A stretch of 64,000 nucleotides of DNA from Malachius bipustulatus (GCA_910589415.1 OU342633.1:4750858-4814857), one strand, 5' to 3'; shown: positions 45,771 to 56,270, counted from the first letter of the stretch. A program made the numbers and translations. Notes: generated by a model from the sequence alone, not told the origin.

Positions 45771-46412
45771 TATATTAATTACATGAATTCTCAAAGCTTA
45801 AATTTTTTATCTTTAAAATTAACCTCTATTTAGGGGATAGATAATATAAGAGATCGATCATCCTTTACAATATTATTGGCTCTGCAAGGTATTTCAAATT
45901 TTAGGGCGTGGCTTGACTGAATCTGTTGAGCAAACAAAGTATAATAAAATTTCGGTAATATTATATATATATAGCGCCTTTACTGTCAAGGTCAGTTTGA
46001 ACATTGGGAGTTGCCCAAGTCCAAGACCTAAATAAAGAAATTTTTCCGATTGCAATATCTGCGCATTCCATCACCTGAATTCCGAGATGCAACCTAGTTT
46101 AGAACTGGTTATTATACAACCACTAAGTAGTAGATTGTACCTATATACCTGCCCACACCTAATATGTACGATTATGTGAGGAATAATAATACTGGGTTAA
46201 GTAAAATACCTTGTTATAATTATTTCTTTAATCGACATTATTATAACCACACATTATTCAATCTATAAATTGTTATAATTATCTTTTTAACTAATGTCAG
46301 TAATTATTAACTATTATAATTATTATTCAGGAACGTCGTTATCTCAACCTCTTAAGGCTTCTCTTAAAAAAAGTTATTTTCCACGGAGAGAAAGTGTTTT
46401 CTACAGGTGCTC
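45771..46412. other. AT-rich, no gene seen
   Basis: It contains a short TATATATATATA run near 45962 and repeated GTTATAATTA motifs (46210-46330). No gene supported. Confidence 0.35.
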
Positions 46413-46700
46413 TCCCAAACCGCACAATAACATCCAGTGGATGTCCATTGTTATTACTACTGTGGACTTCCATGACATCCATTGGACATCCACATATGGA
46501 CATCGTACATTCAGTGGATGTCCAGTGGATGATACAAATGACACAGTTTGGGACGTCCATTGTTAGTCCTTGAGTGGACATTGTATGGATTAAAATCTGG
46601 ACTACTTTTGGATCAAATTTGTATAATTCAAAAAATGTCCTTTGGACATCCATTGTCACAAACATGGACGTTCATTAGCGTACATTATGTGGATCAAAAA
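46413..46700. repeat. Cluster of TGGACATCCA-type palindromes
   Basis: ATGTCCA/TGGACAT and GTGGATGTCC variants recur at least ten times, with another ATGGATGTCCAT at about 47267. An inner pair of inverted ends, TCCCAAACCGCACA at 46413 and the complement of TCCCAAACTGTGTC ending 46553, outlines a 141-bp MITE. Whether a larger element reaches to about 47296 is uncertain. Confidence 0.5.
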
Positions 46701-46964
46701 ATGAACATTAAAATTTTCATCAGCACCGAAATTATGTGATAACTGACATTACTAAAAAAGCAAATTCGGAGAAGCGTTTAGCAGAAAATACAAGATTTTT
46801 CTCGCTTGCCGCTTCTCTGAAATTGCTGTTCTTGAAATGTCAGTTACTCCACACATGATACAACTACACAATTTATTTATACACTGTTTATTTGTATTAT
46901 ATGACTGCACACAATTTCCGTACTGATTGATGAGGGTTTTGCTATAGTGGGACACAATAGTCAA

Positions 46965-47296
46965 ACTCGCAATACCTAAAATTTATGTTTTCAACCCTTA
47001 CTTCGTAGAATCTCTGCATACTTATTGATTATTCATAATCGCAATACCTAATAAACCTCTAAAACTGAAAAAGAAATAATATTCTTTCTTGATAAACACG
47101 GAACACCCATACGACCAATGTGGTCATTTAAGGCGAAATGAATTTTCATTTTTATTTTTTAAATTGTTTATTTGCGTGGTGTTACAAAATTATTGAATTC
47201 TTAAAAAATTAATAACCTGTTGAGAGTAACATTAAACGTGCTGGTAAAAGTGTCGATATGGATGTCCATTTCAAGTCACAATATGTACCGGGTGGG
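46965..47296. other. No gene seen
   Basis: AT-rich spacer ending at ACCGGGTGGGCGTC, which may be an end of the repeat that follows. Confidence 0.3.
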
Positions 47297-47720
47297 CGTC
47301 TAAGAATGAACAGCGGCCATATCTTGGGAAATATTGATCCTACAGTTTCAAAATGAAAATTTTCCAGACATAAGTGACTATGCGATATGCAATGAAAATA
47401 TTTTTAAGATGGTCGCACTTCCGGAAATACCGGAAGTTGACACCTACTTCGTTATTTTAACGGGGACACCCTTTATATTATTGTATTTTTAAATTGCCTG
47501 GCAAAATCGAATACAGGTGGTTTTCATAATTGGAATTTAGGTTGAGTTGTTTATGAGTTATAAACAAAGTGAAAATCGCAATTTTCAATTTTCAAAGCAT
47601 CTCACATTGAAAACGGCTCAAGATATTTAAAAACGGCTTACATGTCCCTATCTTAACTTTTTACAAGGTATCCTACCATGTGGTTTAAATTTTTATACAG
47701 GGTGACGAAAATTAACAGAT
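47297..47720. repeat. Single-arm relic related to the 42805-43681 palindrome
   Basis: Positions about 47460-47710 share AAACGGCTTACATGTCCCTA, TCTTAACTTTTTA, GTATCCTA and TTATACAGGGTGA with the left arm of the palindrome. No inverted partner is nearby. Confidence 0.55.
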
Positions 47721-47924
47721 TTTTCATCACACTGTAGAAAAATCGTTTATTTTTCTGTTGATCCGTCATCACAATTTCATCAGTCTATTCAGTCTAATTA
47801 ATTTTAAGAGCTTTTCCACAGAATATAATAAATCAGAAGCTAAACTCGCCGGCGGCGCCTTTGATCTTTTAGAGACAAGCCACACCTCTAGCGGCCATTG
47901 CTTCAGAGTAGAAACGTAGGCCGG

Positions 47925-47954
47925 CCACAGAATAGGTAGAGTTCTATTCTGTGG
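47925..47954. repeat. Perfect 11-bp hairpin
   Basis: CCACAGAATAG and CTATTCTGTGG around an 8-nt loop. Another CTATTCTGTGG occurs at about 52998, on the far side of the Ty3 insertion. Confidence 0.6.
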
Positions 47955-48060
47955 GCCCGCATTCAAAACTAATGAAAGCTTATCTCAAATCATGGCGGAT
48001 CTCTATGCGCCGAGTAGATGCGCGAACTCGGTATTTTTATTGCAGTTTATATTCTAATTG

Positions 48061-48303
48061 TGTTTTATATTTTTGGTTCTAATTATTTCTGCTCCTTTGA
48101 GCTTTATTTCTTACTTTTATCTCGATTAAAACTCGTTATTTTTATTCATCTTTTATTAACTTCATCATTCTCCTGGTTCATGAAAGGGAGTATCACGGTT
48201 GTTGCCAACCTTACAAAACATTTCCCTAACCTCTGTTACCAAAAACCATTGATATGTTGAACTCCCTAGACTGTGTAATAATTCATTAAACAATAACATA
48301 ACA
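48061..48303 (-). repeat. 3' LTR of the full-length Ty3/gypsy element
   Basis: 243 bp. It differs from the partner LTR (52744-52988) by one substitution and a 2-nt length change in a T run. AATTG at 48056-48060 pairs with AATTG at 52989-52993 as the target duplication. Confidence 0.95.
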
Positions 48304-48392
48304 CGCTTTTTCTTTTTTTTTTTTTTTACAAATGGTACTTAAAAAATAATTCTTATTTAACTTAAACAAGCTATTCACTATGTTCTAACATA

Positions 48393-51300
48393 TCATGGAC
48401 TATCGGAATCACACTGACTTCCACTATCAGAATCAAACTGTGTTTCAAAATCTTTTAAAAATTCAGGTGGTTTTCGTACCCTTTTAGAGGATACAGTATT
48501 ATTTTCAACAGTTTCATTTTGATTTCCATCTTCACTCGGGATATCTGATACTGTACTCAACGTTTCCGACAGTTTACATGTATTTTTACTAGTCACGTCT
48601 AATTCAACATTAATATTTAAGTCTTTATCAGGTAAGTTTTCATTATCTTCTGCTACATTCAAACATGAGTCATTAGTCGATAGCTCATCCGAATGTTCAG
48701 AAGTTGACATAAGTTTAATATTGTCTGGTATGTTGCTTTCAACAATTGTAGTATTCTCTGGGAGTTCAAAAACAATATCATACATCAAAGAGTTATTAAT
48801 ATATGGCAAATTGGTTTTCTTTAAAAATTTCCTGTTTCTTCTGAACCTCATTCCTGAAGAGTCTTTAACTATGTATGATCTTTCATTAACTACTTCCTCT
48901 ACCTTTCCTCTCACCCAAGTGTTTCCCTTTTGTAATAATATATTTTCCTGTTTATTTAGTTTTGGTAAGTCTTTTGCTGTTCTATCAAAGAATTTCTTTT
49001 GACTATCTTGAATGACTGTTAACTTAGTTTTAATAATATCAGGATCTATAATAACAGGTTTTAAATTTTCTATTGATATAGGAATTTTAGTTTTAACTAG
49101 TTTGTTCAGTAATATTTGTGATGGAGAAAATGATATACCTGGTAAAGGTGTATTACGATATTCCATTAATAACATTGGTAGTTCTTCTACAGATTTAGCT
49201 TTATTAAGCATTTGCTTCACTATACCTACATATCTTTCAGCTAATCCATTGGATTGATGATGATGCGGACTACTAAAAACAACATCAAAATCCCATTCTT
49301 TTGCAAAATTCAAAAACTTCATAGAATTATACGGCATATTGTCTGAAAAGAACTTGTCTGGGACTCCAAATTGAGAAAATTTTTCCTTACAAAAAGCGAT
49401 TACTGTATCAGCCGTTTTATTTTCAGTTTGGGAAACTTCAACCCAATGCGAATATGAATCTACTAATAGTAAATAATTTCTACCATTGTATTCAAAAAAA
49501 TCACTGGACAAATACTGCCATGGTCTCGTTGCGATCATATGACTTATTAAGGTTTCTTTTTGATTTGAATTTTGGTGTACTTGACATACTTCACACTTGG
49601 ATACAAATTCATCAATATCTTTAGTCATATTTGGCCAATAAAATACATCTCTAGCCCTAGACTTTGTTTTCTGCACACCAAAATGAGGTTCATGAACTTT
49701 TTTTAGCATCTGATATCTCAAACAGTTTGGAACAATAATTTTCTTTCCAAAGAAAAGCAAGTCATTTGATAAGTATATACTATCCTTTAGTTTGAAAAAT
49801 GGTTTTAAATCTGTATTCAATTTTTTATCGTTCAGCGGCCATGAAGTTGTACAGTATTGTTTCACCTTTGATAACACATCATCATTATTTACAGCTTTTT
49901 GAAATAATTTCTTTTTTTCCTCTGACATTGGCACATTGTTATATAATGCATGAATTACATACGTCATCTCTGGATCATCCTCTACATCAGATTTTATATA
50001 TGACCTAGATAATATATCTGCAATTAGCATATCTTTTCCAGGGAGGTAAACTATATTTATATTATATCTTATCAATTTAAGCATCATTCTTTGTAGTCGA
50101 TTACTAATCTTATCTAAATCTCGTGCAAATATAGGAACTAAAGGTTTGTGATCACTTTGAACAGTCACATTTTTCCCGTAAACAAAATAATGGAATTTTT
50201 CAAACGAGTAGCAAATTGCTAACAGTTCCTTTTCTATCTGTGCATAACGCCTTTCTGACTTTGTGAGCGTTCTTGAAGCAAATGATACTGGGTGACCTTG
50301 TTGTAATAGCACACAACCTAAACCTTCACTAGACGCATCACATTGTATAGTAATTTCTAAGTCTGGATTAAAAATTTTCAAAGTAGGTGAATGAGTTATT
50401 ATATATTTTAATCTACTGAGTTCATCATTATGAACATCATTCCATTCAAACTTTACATCTTTACGAGTTAGATTCCTCAAATTAGCTGTCATTGCTGATA
50501 AATTCGGAATAAATTTTGAAAAAAACTTTACTAGTCCTAATATTCTTAATATTTCATTTTTGTTTTTTGGAGGCTCGATAGCATCAACTGCTTTAACGTT
50601 ATCCTCATCAGGCTGGATACCTTGTTCTGATATTCTATATCCCATAAATTTTACTTCCGGCAGTTTATACTGTAATTTGTTAAAATTAAATTTCACATTA
50701 TTTTCTCGAGCACGTTCAAAAATTTTATTCAAAGTTTCGTCATGTTCTACTTCATTACTGCTTGCTATTATTATGTCATCAAAATAAATATGCACATCAT
50801 TTAGATCACCAAAAAGTTCAAAGTTCTTTCTTTGAAAGATTTCCGGAGCACTAGAAATACCAAAAGGTAGTCGGTTAAATTTATATCTTCCAAAAGGACT
50901 ATTAAAAACACATAAATCTGAACTTTTCCTATCTAATTCTAGTTGCCAAAACCCATCTTTCATGTCAATGACACTAAAGACAGATTTACCAGATAGTTTA
51001 CTTATTATATCAGTGCTGGTTGGTATCATATAATGTTCTCTGCGAATATACTTATTTAATGGTTTCGGATCAAGACATAAACGTAGTTTTTTATTTGGTT
51101 TTTCAACTATCATCAAACTGTTTACCCAATCTGTAGGATAGTTTACTTTTTCAATTACATTTTTACTTTCTAAATTGTCCAATGTTTCTTTCAAGGCATC
51201 TTTGATTGTAAATGGTATTTTTCTTTGAAACTGTACAACAGGTTTTGCATTTTCGCATAATTCTATTTTACAATATCCAGGTATTTTACCTAGACCCTCA

Positions 51301-52643
51301 AAAATATCTTTAAATTCATTATAAATATCTTCTTTACTCTTTGGAATACTTATCTCATTTACTCGTTTAATTAAATTGAATTTTAAGCAATCATCAAGAC
51401 CAAGTAAAGGTTCAGAATTACAATCGACTACTACAAATTTTACATCACATGATTTTCCATTAATTTTACAGTTTAAGATGACATCACCTAATGGTTCAAA
51501 CTTAAAATTACCATAAGACACTATAGTGATCAATGACTTTCTTATTCTTGAAATAGTCGACAACTTTTTATAGATATGTTTAGGTAAAATACTCACATCC
51601 GATCCTGTGTCTAATTTAAAATTCACTTTATAATTTTCTACCAAGATTTCTTTATACCAGGTAGTTTTACATTCATTAATGTAAAGCGTTGTCTCTTCTA
51701 CTGCATTACTTCTTTCCTGCTCTATATAACTCACATTTCTGTTCTCTTCCTGTTTTGATTTTTGTTCTTCAACATGAGTATTTGTAGACCTTCTATTTAG
51801 ATCAGCTCCATAACCATTATATCTTCCATTTCTATCAGCTCCATAACTATTATATCTTCCATTTCTATCAGCTCCATAACTATTATTATTATTATGTTCA
51901 CTAGTATCTTCACGATTCTTATTACTGAAGCAAGCCTTTGCAAAATGACCTAGCTTCTGGCAAATTGCACATGTCTTCTCATAGGCTGGACATTTTCTCG
52001 GGAGATGTTCATACAAGCACCTTGAGCATTTGAACTTCTTCTGACTTTTATAATTAATTTCATTTACCTCTTCTTCTCGATTAAGAACTTTAATATGTGT
52101 CTTACTTAACTCTATACTCTTGCAATACTCAATTATCTTGGTAGTCGTTAAATCTGGTTCTCTTAGTAATCTTAACTGACATTCTTTCGAATTTATTCCA
52201 ATTATTAATTGATCCCTGATCATTCTTTCCTCATAGCTCTCTTTACATGTCTCATTCTTGCATATAAAATTACATAACTTTGCCTGTTTCTTCAGGTCTG
52301 TAAGATATTGGTCTATAGTTTGATTTTCCTCTTGTAGTAAGTTATGAAATTGAAATGTTTCCATCGGAACTACTCTTTTGGGCAGAAAATGATCATCGAA
52401 TGCCTTCAGTAGTTTTTCAAATGTAGACTTTTGATCTTCATTGAAAGTGTTGTATATATCTAAGCCCTCGTCTCCAATGCAACTAAGAAGTATTGCAATT
52501 TTAACAGCTTCTGCTGATGCTTCCTTGCCACTTGCTGTTAAATAGATTTTCAATTTCTGCTTCCATAGAGGCCAGTTATTAGCAGGATTATTACCAGATC
52601 CATAATTATGTCCAAATAGTAAGCTGGGTGGTTTGAACTCCAT
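48393..52643 (-). CDS. Ty3/gypsy Gag-Pol polyprotein, intact 1416 residues
   Basis: A single frame starts with ATG at 52643, about 100 bp after the 5' LTR. Gag is about residues 1-300, with zinc knuckles near 206-218 and 225-238 and a short tandem repeat (SYGADRNGRYN twice, then a variant) near 255-285. The aspartic protease DTGS is near 345. RT spans about 460-700 with the active-site YFDD at about 620 (most relatives have YVDD or YIDD). RNase H begins near 767 with CDASSEGLG, plus E in EKELLAI and D in QSDHKP. Integrase has an HHCC finger near 983-1020, then D in SSDFFEY near 1047, D in FSDN near 1100 and E in LAERY near 1135. The last 165 residues are acidic and end in DSDSP. The polyprotein makes particles and carries out protein processing, reverse transcription and integration. 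No stop or frameshift was seen, so the copy is potentially active. Gag and Pol share one frame, so no frameshift signal is needed. Confidence 0.96.
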   Translation of the reverse strand: MEFKPPSLLFGHNYGSGNNPANNWPLWKQKLKIYLTASGKEASAEAVKIAILLSCIGDEGLDIYNTFNEDQKSTFEKLLKAFDDHFLPKRVVPMETFQFHNLLQEENQTIDQYLTDLKKQAKLCNFICKNETCKESYEERMIRDQLIIGINSKECQLRLLREPDLTTTKIIEYCKSIELSKTHIKVLNREEEVNEINYKSQKKFKCSRCLYEHLPRKCPAYEKTCAICQKLGHFAKACFSNKNREDTSEHNNNNSYGADRNGRYNSYGADRNGRYNGYGADLNRRSTNTHVEEQKSKQEENRNVSYIEQERSNAVEETTLYINECKTTWYKEILVENYKVNFKLDTGSDVSILPKHIYKKLSTISRIRKSLITIVSYGNFKFEPLGDVILNCKINGKSCDVKFVVVDCNSEPLLGLDDCLKFNLIKRVNEISIPKSKEDIYNEFKDIFEGLGKIPGYCKIELCENAKPVVQFQRKIPFTIKDALKETLDNLESKNVIEKVNYPTDWVNSLMIVEKPNKKLRLCLDPKPLNKYIRREHYMIPTSTDIISKLSGKSVFSVIDMKDGFWQLELDRKSSDLCVFNSPFGRYKFNRLPFGISSAPEIFQRKNFELFGDLNDVHIYFDDIIIASSNEVEHDETLNKIFERARENNVKFNFNKLQYKLPEVKFMGYRISEQGIQPDEDNVKAVDAIEPPKNKNEILRILGLVKFFSKFIPNLSAMTANLRNLTRKDVKFEWNDVHNDELSRLKYIITHSPTLKIFNPDLEITIQCDASSEGLGCVLLQQGHPVSFASRTLTKSERRYAQIEKELLAICYSFEKFHYFVYGKNVTVQSDHKPLVPIFARDLDKISNRLQRMMLKLIRYNINIVYLPGKDMLIADILSRSYIKSDVEDDPEMTYVIHALYNNVPMSEEKKKLFQKAVNNDDVLSKVKQYCTTSWPLNDKKLNTDLKPFFKLKDSIYLSNDLLFFGKKIIVPNCLRYQMLKKVHEPHFGVQKTKSRARDVFYWPNMTKDIDEFVSKCEVCQVHQNSNQKETLISHMIATRPWQYLSSDFFEYNGRNYLLLVDSYSHWVEVSQTENKTADTVIAFCKEKFSQFGVPDKFFSDNMPYNSMKFLNFAKEWDFDVVFSSPHHHQSNGLAERYVGIVKQMLNKAKSVEELPMLLMEYRNTPLPGISFSPSQILLNKLVKTKIPISIENLKPVIIDPDIIKTKLTVIQDSQKKFFDRTAKDLPKLNKQENILLQKGNTWVRGKVEEVVNERSYIVKDSSGMRFRRNRKFLKKTNLPYINNSLMYDIVFELPENTTIVESNIPDNIKLMSTSEHSDELSTNDSCLNVAEDNENLPDKDLNINVELDVTSKNTCKLSETLSTVSDIPSEDGNQNETVENNTVSSKRVRKPPEFLKDFETQFDSDSGSQCDSDSP

Positions 52644-52743
52644 TTTGTTTTATACAGGTCACATGTATCTTTGCACTCTTGATATTGTATTTCACAAATC
52701 CTTCTTATATTATAATGTTAATTTATATTTACACCTGACACCA

Positions 52744-52988
52744 TGTTTTATATTTTTTTGGTTCTAATTATTTCTGCTCCTTTGAGCTTTATTTCTTACT
52801 TTTATCTCGATTAAAACTCGTTATTTTTATTCATCTTTTATTAACTTCATCATTCTCCTGGTTCATGAAAGGGAGTATCACGGTTGTTGCCAACCTTACA
52901 AAACATTTCCCTAACCTCTGTTACCAAAAACCATTGATATGTTAAACTCCCTAGACTGTGTAATAATTCATTAAACAATAACATAACA
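52744..52988 (-). repeat. 5' LTR of the full-length Ty3/gypsy element
   Basis: 245 bp. On the minus strand it runs TGTTATG...AAAACA and is followed by TGGTGTCAGG, the primer-binding site. Confidence 0.95.
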
Positions 52989-53141
52989 AATTGTACCTAT
53001 TCTGTGGCTTTTCTATTCAGTGTTGGTATTTAAAACTCCCCGCTATGTTTCACCAAATATAACTTTTAGTGTCACCAAGTCATGCTTGGCGGCGCTGCTA
53101 AAGTTGTCGCACTACACCTCGACGCAATTCATTGAGGTTCG

Positions 53142-53368
53142 GTTGCACAAACGTTAATTACAGATCTGCCAGATAATTACTGATTTTAAAATGCCCTGTA
53201 TTATCAAAATGTTGGTCTAATATTGCTGGAAATAAATTCTACTCCCTTTTAAAAGGGTTAATGCCTGATAAAAAATAAAAGATCATTAAAAATATTCACC
53301 CTTTTTTCAAAATTTGCAATTTAAAATCAGTAATTATCTGACAAATCTTTAATTAACGTTTGTGCAAC
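53142..53368. mobile_element. Short MITE, GTTGCACAAACG ends
   Basis: GTTGCACAAACGTTAATT at 53142 is mirrored at 53351-53368. Arms of about 48 bp include AGATAATTACTGATTTTAAA and complement. Total length is 227 bp with no coding frame. Target duplication not resolved. Confidence 0.7.
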
Positions 53369-53838
53369 TGGCCCTAGGTATATAGGGTGCACCATATATC
53401 CTTGTCTTTATTGCTATCTCCTGAACGCTAAGAGATACAGTCAGTTAAACAAGTCCAAAGGAGCGCAATTTTGCGGCCATCTCGAATCATTCAAGACATA
53501 CAAAATATCTGTGACTGCTCCTGAAATATCCTGAAAAAACTGAAAAATCGAAATTTCTTATTTTTGCCATATCGTTCCTATAATTGAAAATTAATAAATA
53601 GTTTTTTGTAGGCTTACATAAATCGTCAAGAGCTTTCACAGTCCACTTTCGTTTTTCTTATGGCCGCCATATTATTTTTTATGTCGTTCCATATGAAAAA
53701 AATAATGGAAACCAAAAATTTATAACTTAAAAAAAAATTAAATTTTTATGCTTATTTTTTCAAAGAAAAAAAAACCGTCGAAAAACGTCACCATTTTGTA
53801 AAATACGCCGAAATAGTGCTTGTCTTATGGTTTTTTAA

Positions 53839-54406
53839 CCCTTAACTACGCGCGCCCTGAAATACAACATAACTATTCGCGTGGTGTATTTTGTACACCA
53901 GGTCTAAAAACCACCATAAAACAACCAGTTTTAATATAAGTAAAACAAATAACGTAAATAATGTTAAGAAATATTTGCCATACAAATATTGAACAAAAAA
54001 CTTAAATGCAAAAGTATGAAAAAAAAAATCTTAAAAAAGCAGAAAATTGCACCAAAAAAAAAAACGTTTTTTTAAGTGACTACTCGCTTTCACTCATTGT
54101 TTCATCATCGTTGATAGTGCACTTCGAACAAGTACTGACAGTATAGTTGCATGTTCTTTGCATACAGGTCTCCCACATGTATGACACGACATGGTCGTCA
54201 TACCCAATTTTTCTGTCTTCCGCAACAAAAGCACCTTTTTCGTATTTTTGTTGGTGGTTCTTCACACTGGCACTGACAGTGCGTGTAAACAACACTTCAC
54301 CAATAGGTTAGATAGCCACCCCGAGTGCGCATGAAGTATAAAGCAAAAATGGCCGCCACCATAGTTATAGTGGTGTACAAAATACACCAGCGCGAGTAGT
54401 TAAAGG
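53839..54406. mobile_element. piggyBac-like MITE flanked by TTAA
   Basis: TTAA lies at both boundaries (53835-53838 and 54407-54410). The ends read CCCTTAACTACGCGCGCC and the complement of CCTTTAACTACTCGCGCTG. A second inner pair, GGTGTATTTTGTACACCA / TGGTGTACAAAATACACCA, follows at each end. TTAA target use is characteristic of piggyBac elements. Confidence 0.75.
54080..54295 (-). pseudogene. Cys-rich 71-codon relic, possible transposase C-terminus
   Basis: Inside the TTAA-flanked element, a minus-strand frame ends in a Cys-rich segment (YMWETCMQRTCNYTVSTCSK) and an acidic tail before TGA/TAG-rich DNA. piggyBac transposases end in a Cys-rich zinc-binding domain, so this could be its remnant. 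The Cys spacing does not match the usual pattern well, and no DDD core is present. Its GC content is higher than its surroundings. Low certainty. Confidence 0.3.
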
Positions 54407-54449
54407 TTAATTTATCTATGAAATTCGGTTTAAACAGTTGCCTTTTTTT

Positions 54450-55052
54450 AAAATAAAAGAACGAAGGTAGGTCATATTAGTATAAGTATAAGTATACAAA
54501 AGCACATAAAGTGCAATTATTAGCCTGTTAGGTGGGGTCGGAGAATTCTTCCATGGCCCATAACAGTTGTCATGCTGGCAGTGTCCGAAACTCCAATCTA
54601 GAGAGCTTCCACATCCAACAGCAGAGCCAGCCAGAGTACCATAACAAGCACAGACACGTATTTCGTCCTACTGGGGCTCTTCAGTGTGCTGCATCTGGAG
54701 TAGCCGGAGGATGCGGTCGGACGAATGGAAGTTTGGCTGTCTTAAATAAGACAGTAACACGGATCTCCATGTGGTGTAAAGTAGAGCGACATCTAGCGGT
54801 CATTCTAAAGAACTAACCGTGAGTTCACTGAAAGTTTATTACAGTTTCAGACACCACCAATGCCAGTCGATTGACAATCATGAATTCATGAATAAGATAA
54901 AAAATGGCAAGTATACTCAACGATTAATTAAAAATAAAAGAACGAAGGTAGGTCATATGAGTATAAGTATAAAGCACATAAAGTGCAATTACTAGCCTGT
55001 TAGGTGGGGTCGGAGAATTCCTCCATCGCCCATAACAGTTGTCATGCTGGCA
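54450..55052 (+). repeat. Direct repeats of about 125 bp, 480 bp apart
   Basis: 54450-54580 and 54930-55052 both run from AAATAAAAGAACGAAGGTAG through GTGCAATTA(T/C)TAGCCTGTTA and GGTGGGGTCGGAGAATTC to GTCATGCTGGCA. This is either a tandem duplication with a diverged remainder or small LTR-like repeats around a 350-bp core without coding capacity. A third, partial copy is at 618-690 (minus). Confidence 0.7.
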
Positions 55053-55727
55053 TGTTGTTGTTTTGTAAAGAAAAAAAAAAGAAGAAAATTTTTTTTAAAT
55101 TTATTTTTAAAAGTTTAACAATTTTTAGTTTTTATGATTTTTTTTATACCGAACAACATAGAAAAACAATATGGTAGCCATGAGAAAAACGAAAGTTGAC
55201 TATGAAAATTCTGGGATCTAGTGGGCTTTGAAAATTTTTAAAATGTCACATGGGTAGCTCTTGCCGACTTATGTAAGCTCACAAAAAATTATTTATTAAT
55301 CTCCAATAATAAAAAAGATATGGAAAAAATAAGAAATCTCGATTTTTCAGTTTTTTCAGGATATTTCAGGAACGGTCACCGATATTTTGTATGTCTTGAA
55401 TGATTCGAGATGGCCGCAAAATTGTGCTCCTTTGGACTTGTTTAACTGACCCTGTATCTGTTAGCGTTAGGAGATAACAATATAGAGAAGGATATATGGT
55501 GCACCGTGTAGAAGTGTCCGGTATTATTAATATTTTAGCGTATTTGCTAAAACGTTCGCAATAACTAATGACAAATTAATAATAAGTATTACGATTGACT
55601 GAAGCTGTCAAAAACCGTGAAAAGTTACCTAAATTTTAATTTGAAAACAAATTATAATGGATTCTGTGAGTGAGACGAATATGCTCGGATTTCAGAGTCT
55701 AACGAGACTATACCTCCCCCCCCCCCC

Positions 55728-56270
55728 GTTTTCGAGGATGCTGAATACGACGGTGGTGGTTTAAACTCTTCTCGAGTTGACCGCAACCCCTGGCCAAAAA
55801 CCACCCCTATGAAGGGTAAATCACGGAACTTCTTTCTCTTGGCGGCCAAACTTGTGTCACCCCCCGTTTTCGAGGTCGCTGAACGCGATGCTGACGTCGA
55901 GGTTGGTCCTCGACGCCCGCCAACCCCTCTACGCGGCCAAGAACAACCCCCGCAAGGGGTGAAACGGGAACTCGCCGCGTGAAATCGACTAAAATCCGCC
56001 CTCGCCCGTTTTCGAGGTCGCTGAACGCGATGCTGACGTCGAGGTCGGTCCTCGACGCCCGCCAACGTATAGCCAAGAACAACCCCCGGAAGGGGTAAAA
56101 CAGGAACTCGCTGCATGAAATCGACGAAAATCCGTCCCCGCCCATTTTCGAGGATGCTGAACGAACGAGAACTAAAAAGTTCTCATGTTAACTTTTCACC
56201 CCTTCCGGAAGTTGTTCTTGGCCGCGTAGAGGGGTTGCGGGCGTCGAGAACCGACCTCGTATTTGGTACC
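55728..56270. repeat. GC-rich tandem array, unit about 140 bp, inverted end
   Basis: (G/A)TTTTCGAGG(A/T)(T/C)GCTGAA begins units at 55728, 55866, 56008 and 56144. Full units continue with GCGATGCTGACGTCGAGGT, TCCTCGACGCCCGCCAAC, GCCAAGAACAACCCCCG and AAATCGAC. From about 56190 to 56260 the same material is reversed (CCCCTTCCGGAAGTTGTTCT...GCGTCGAG). A C run of about 13 precedes the first unit. Apparent frames are repeat artefacts. Confidence 0.8.

Larger units (their letters stand above)
48061..52988 (-). mobile_element. Full-length Ty3/gypsy retrotransposon, intact gag-pol
   Basis: 4928 bp with 243- and 245-bp LTRs, a perfect AATTG duplication, a primer-binding site TGGTGTCAGG just inside the 5' LTR, a polypurine tract next to the 3' LTR (about 48304-48328) and one uninterrupted gag-pol frame. 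Nearly identical LTRs show a recent insertion. It is the parent type of the deleted copy at 16292-19855. Confidence 0.96.
53384..55510. mobile_element. Foldback element, arms about 390-450 bp, with nested insertions
   Basis: Arms 53384 to about 53770 and about 55060-55510 are inverted copies sharing GGTGCACCATATATCCTT, AGTCCAAAGGAGC, GCGGCCATCTCGAATCATTC and a TTTTTCAG/CTGAAAAA stretch. The space between holds a TTAA-flanked element (53839-54406) and a 480-bp direct duplication. No transposase of its own. Confidence 0.75.

Noticed and set aside
46294..46665. 90- and 108-codon frames
   Set aside because: Produced by the repeated TGGACATCCA palindromes, which give repeated MDV/WTS-type peptides on both strands.
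55652..56145. 112- and 154-codon minus-strand frames
   Set aside because: They are read-throughs of the 140-bp GC-rich repeats. The same peptide segments recur because the DNA repeats.
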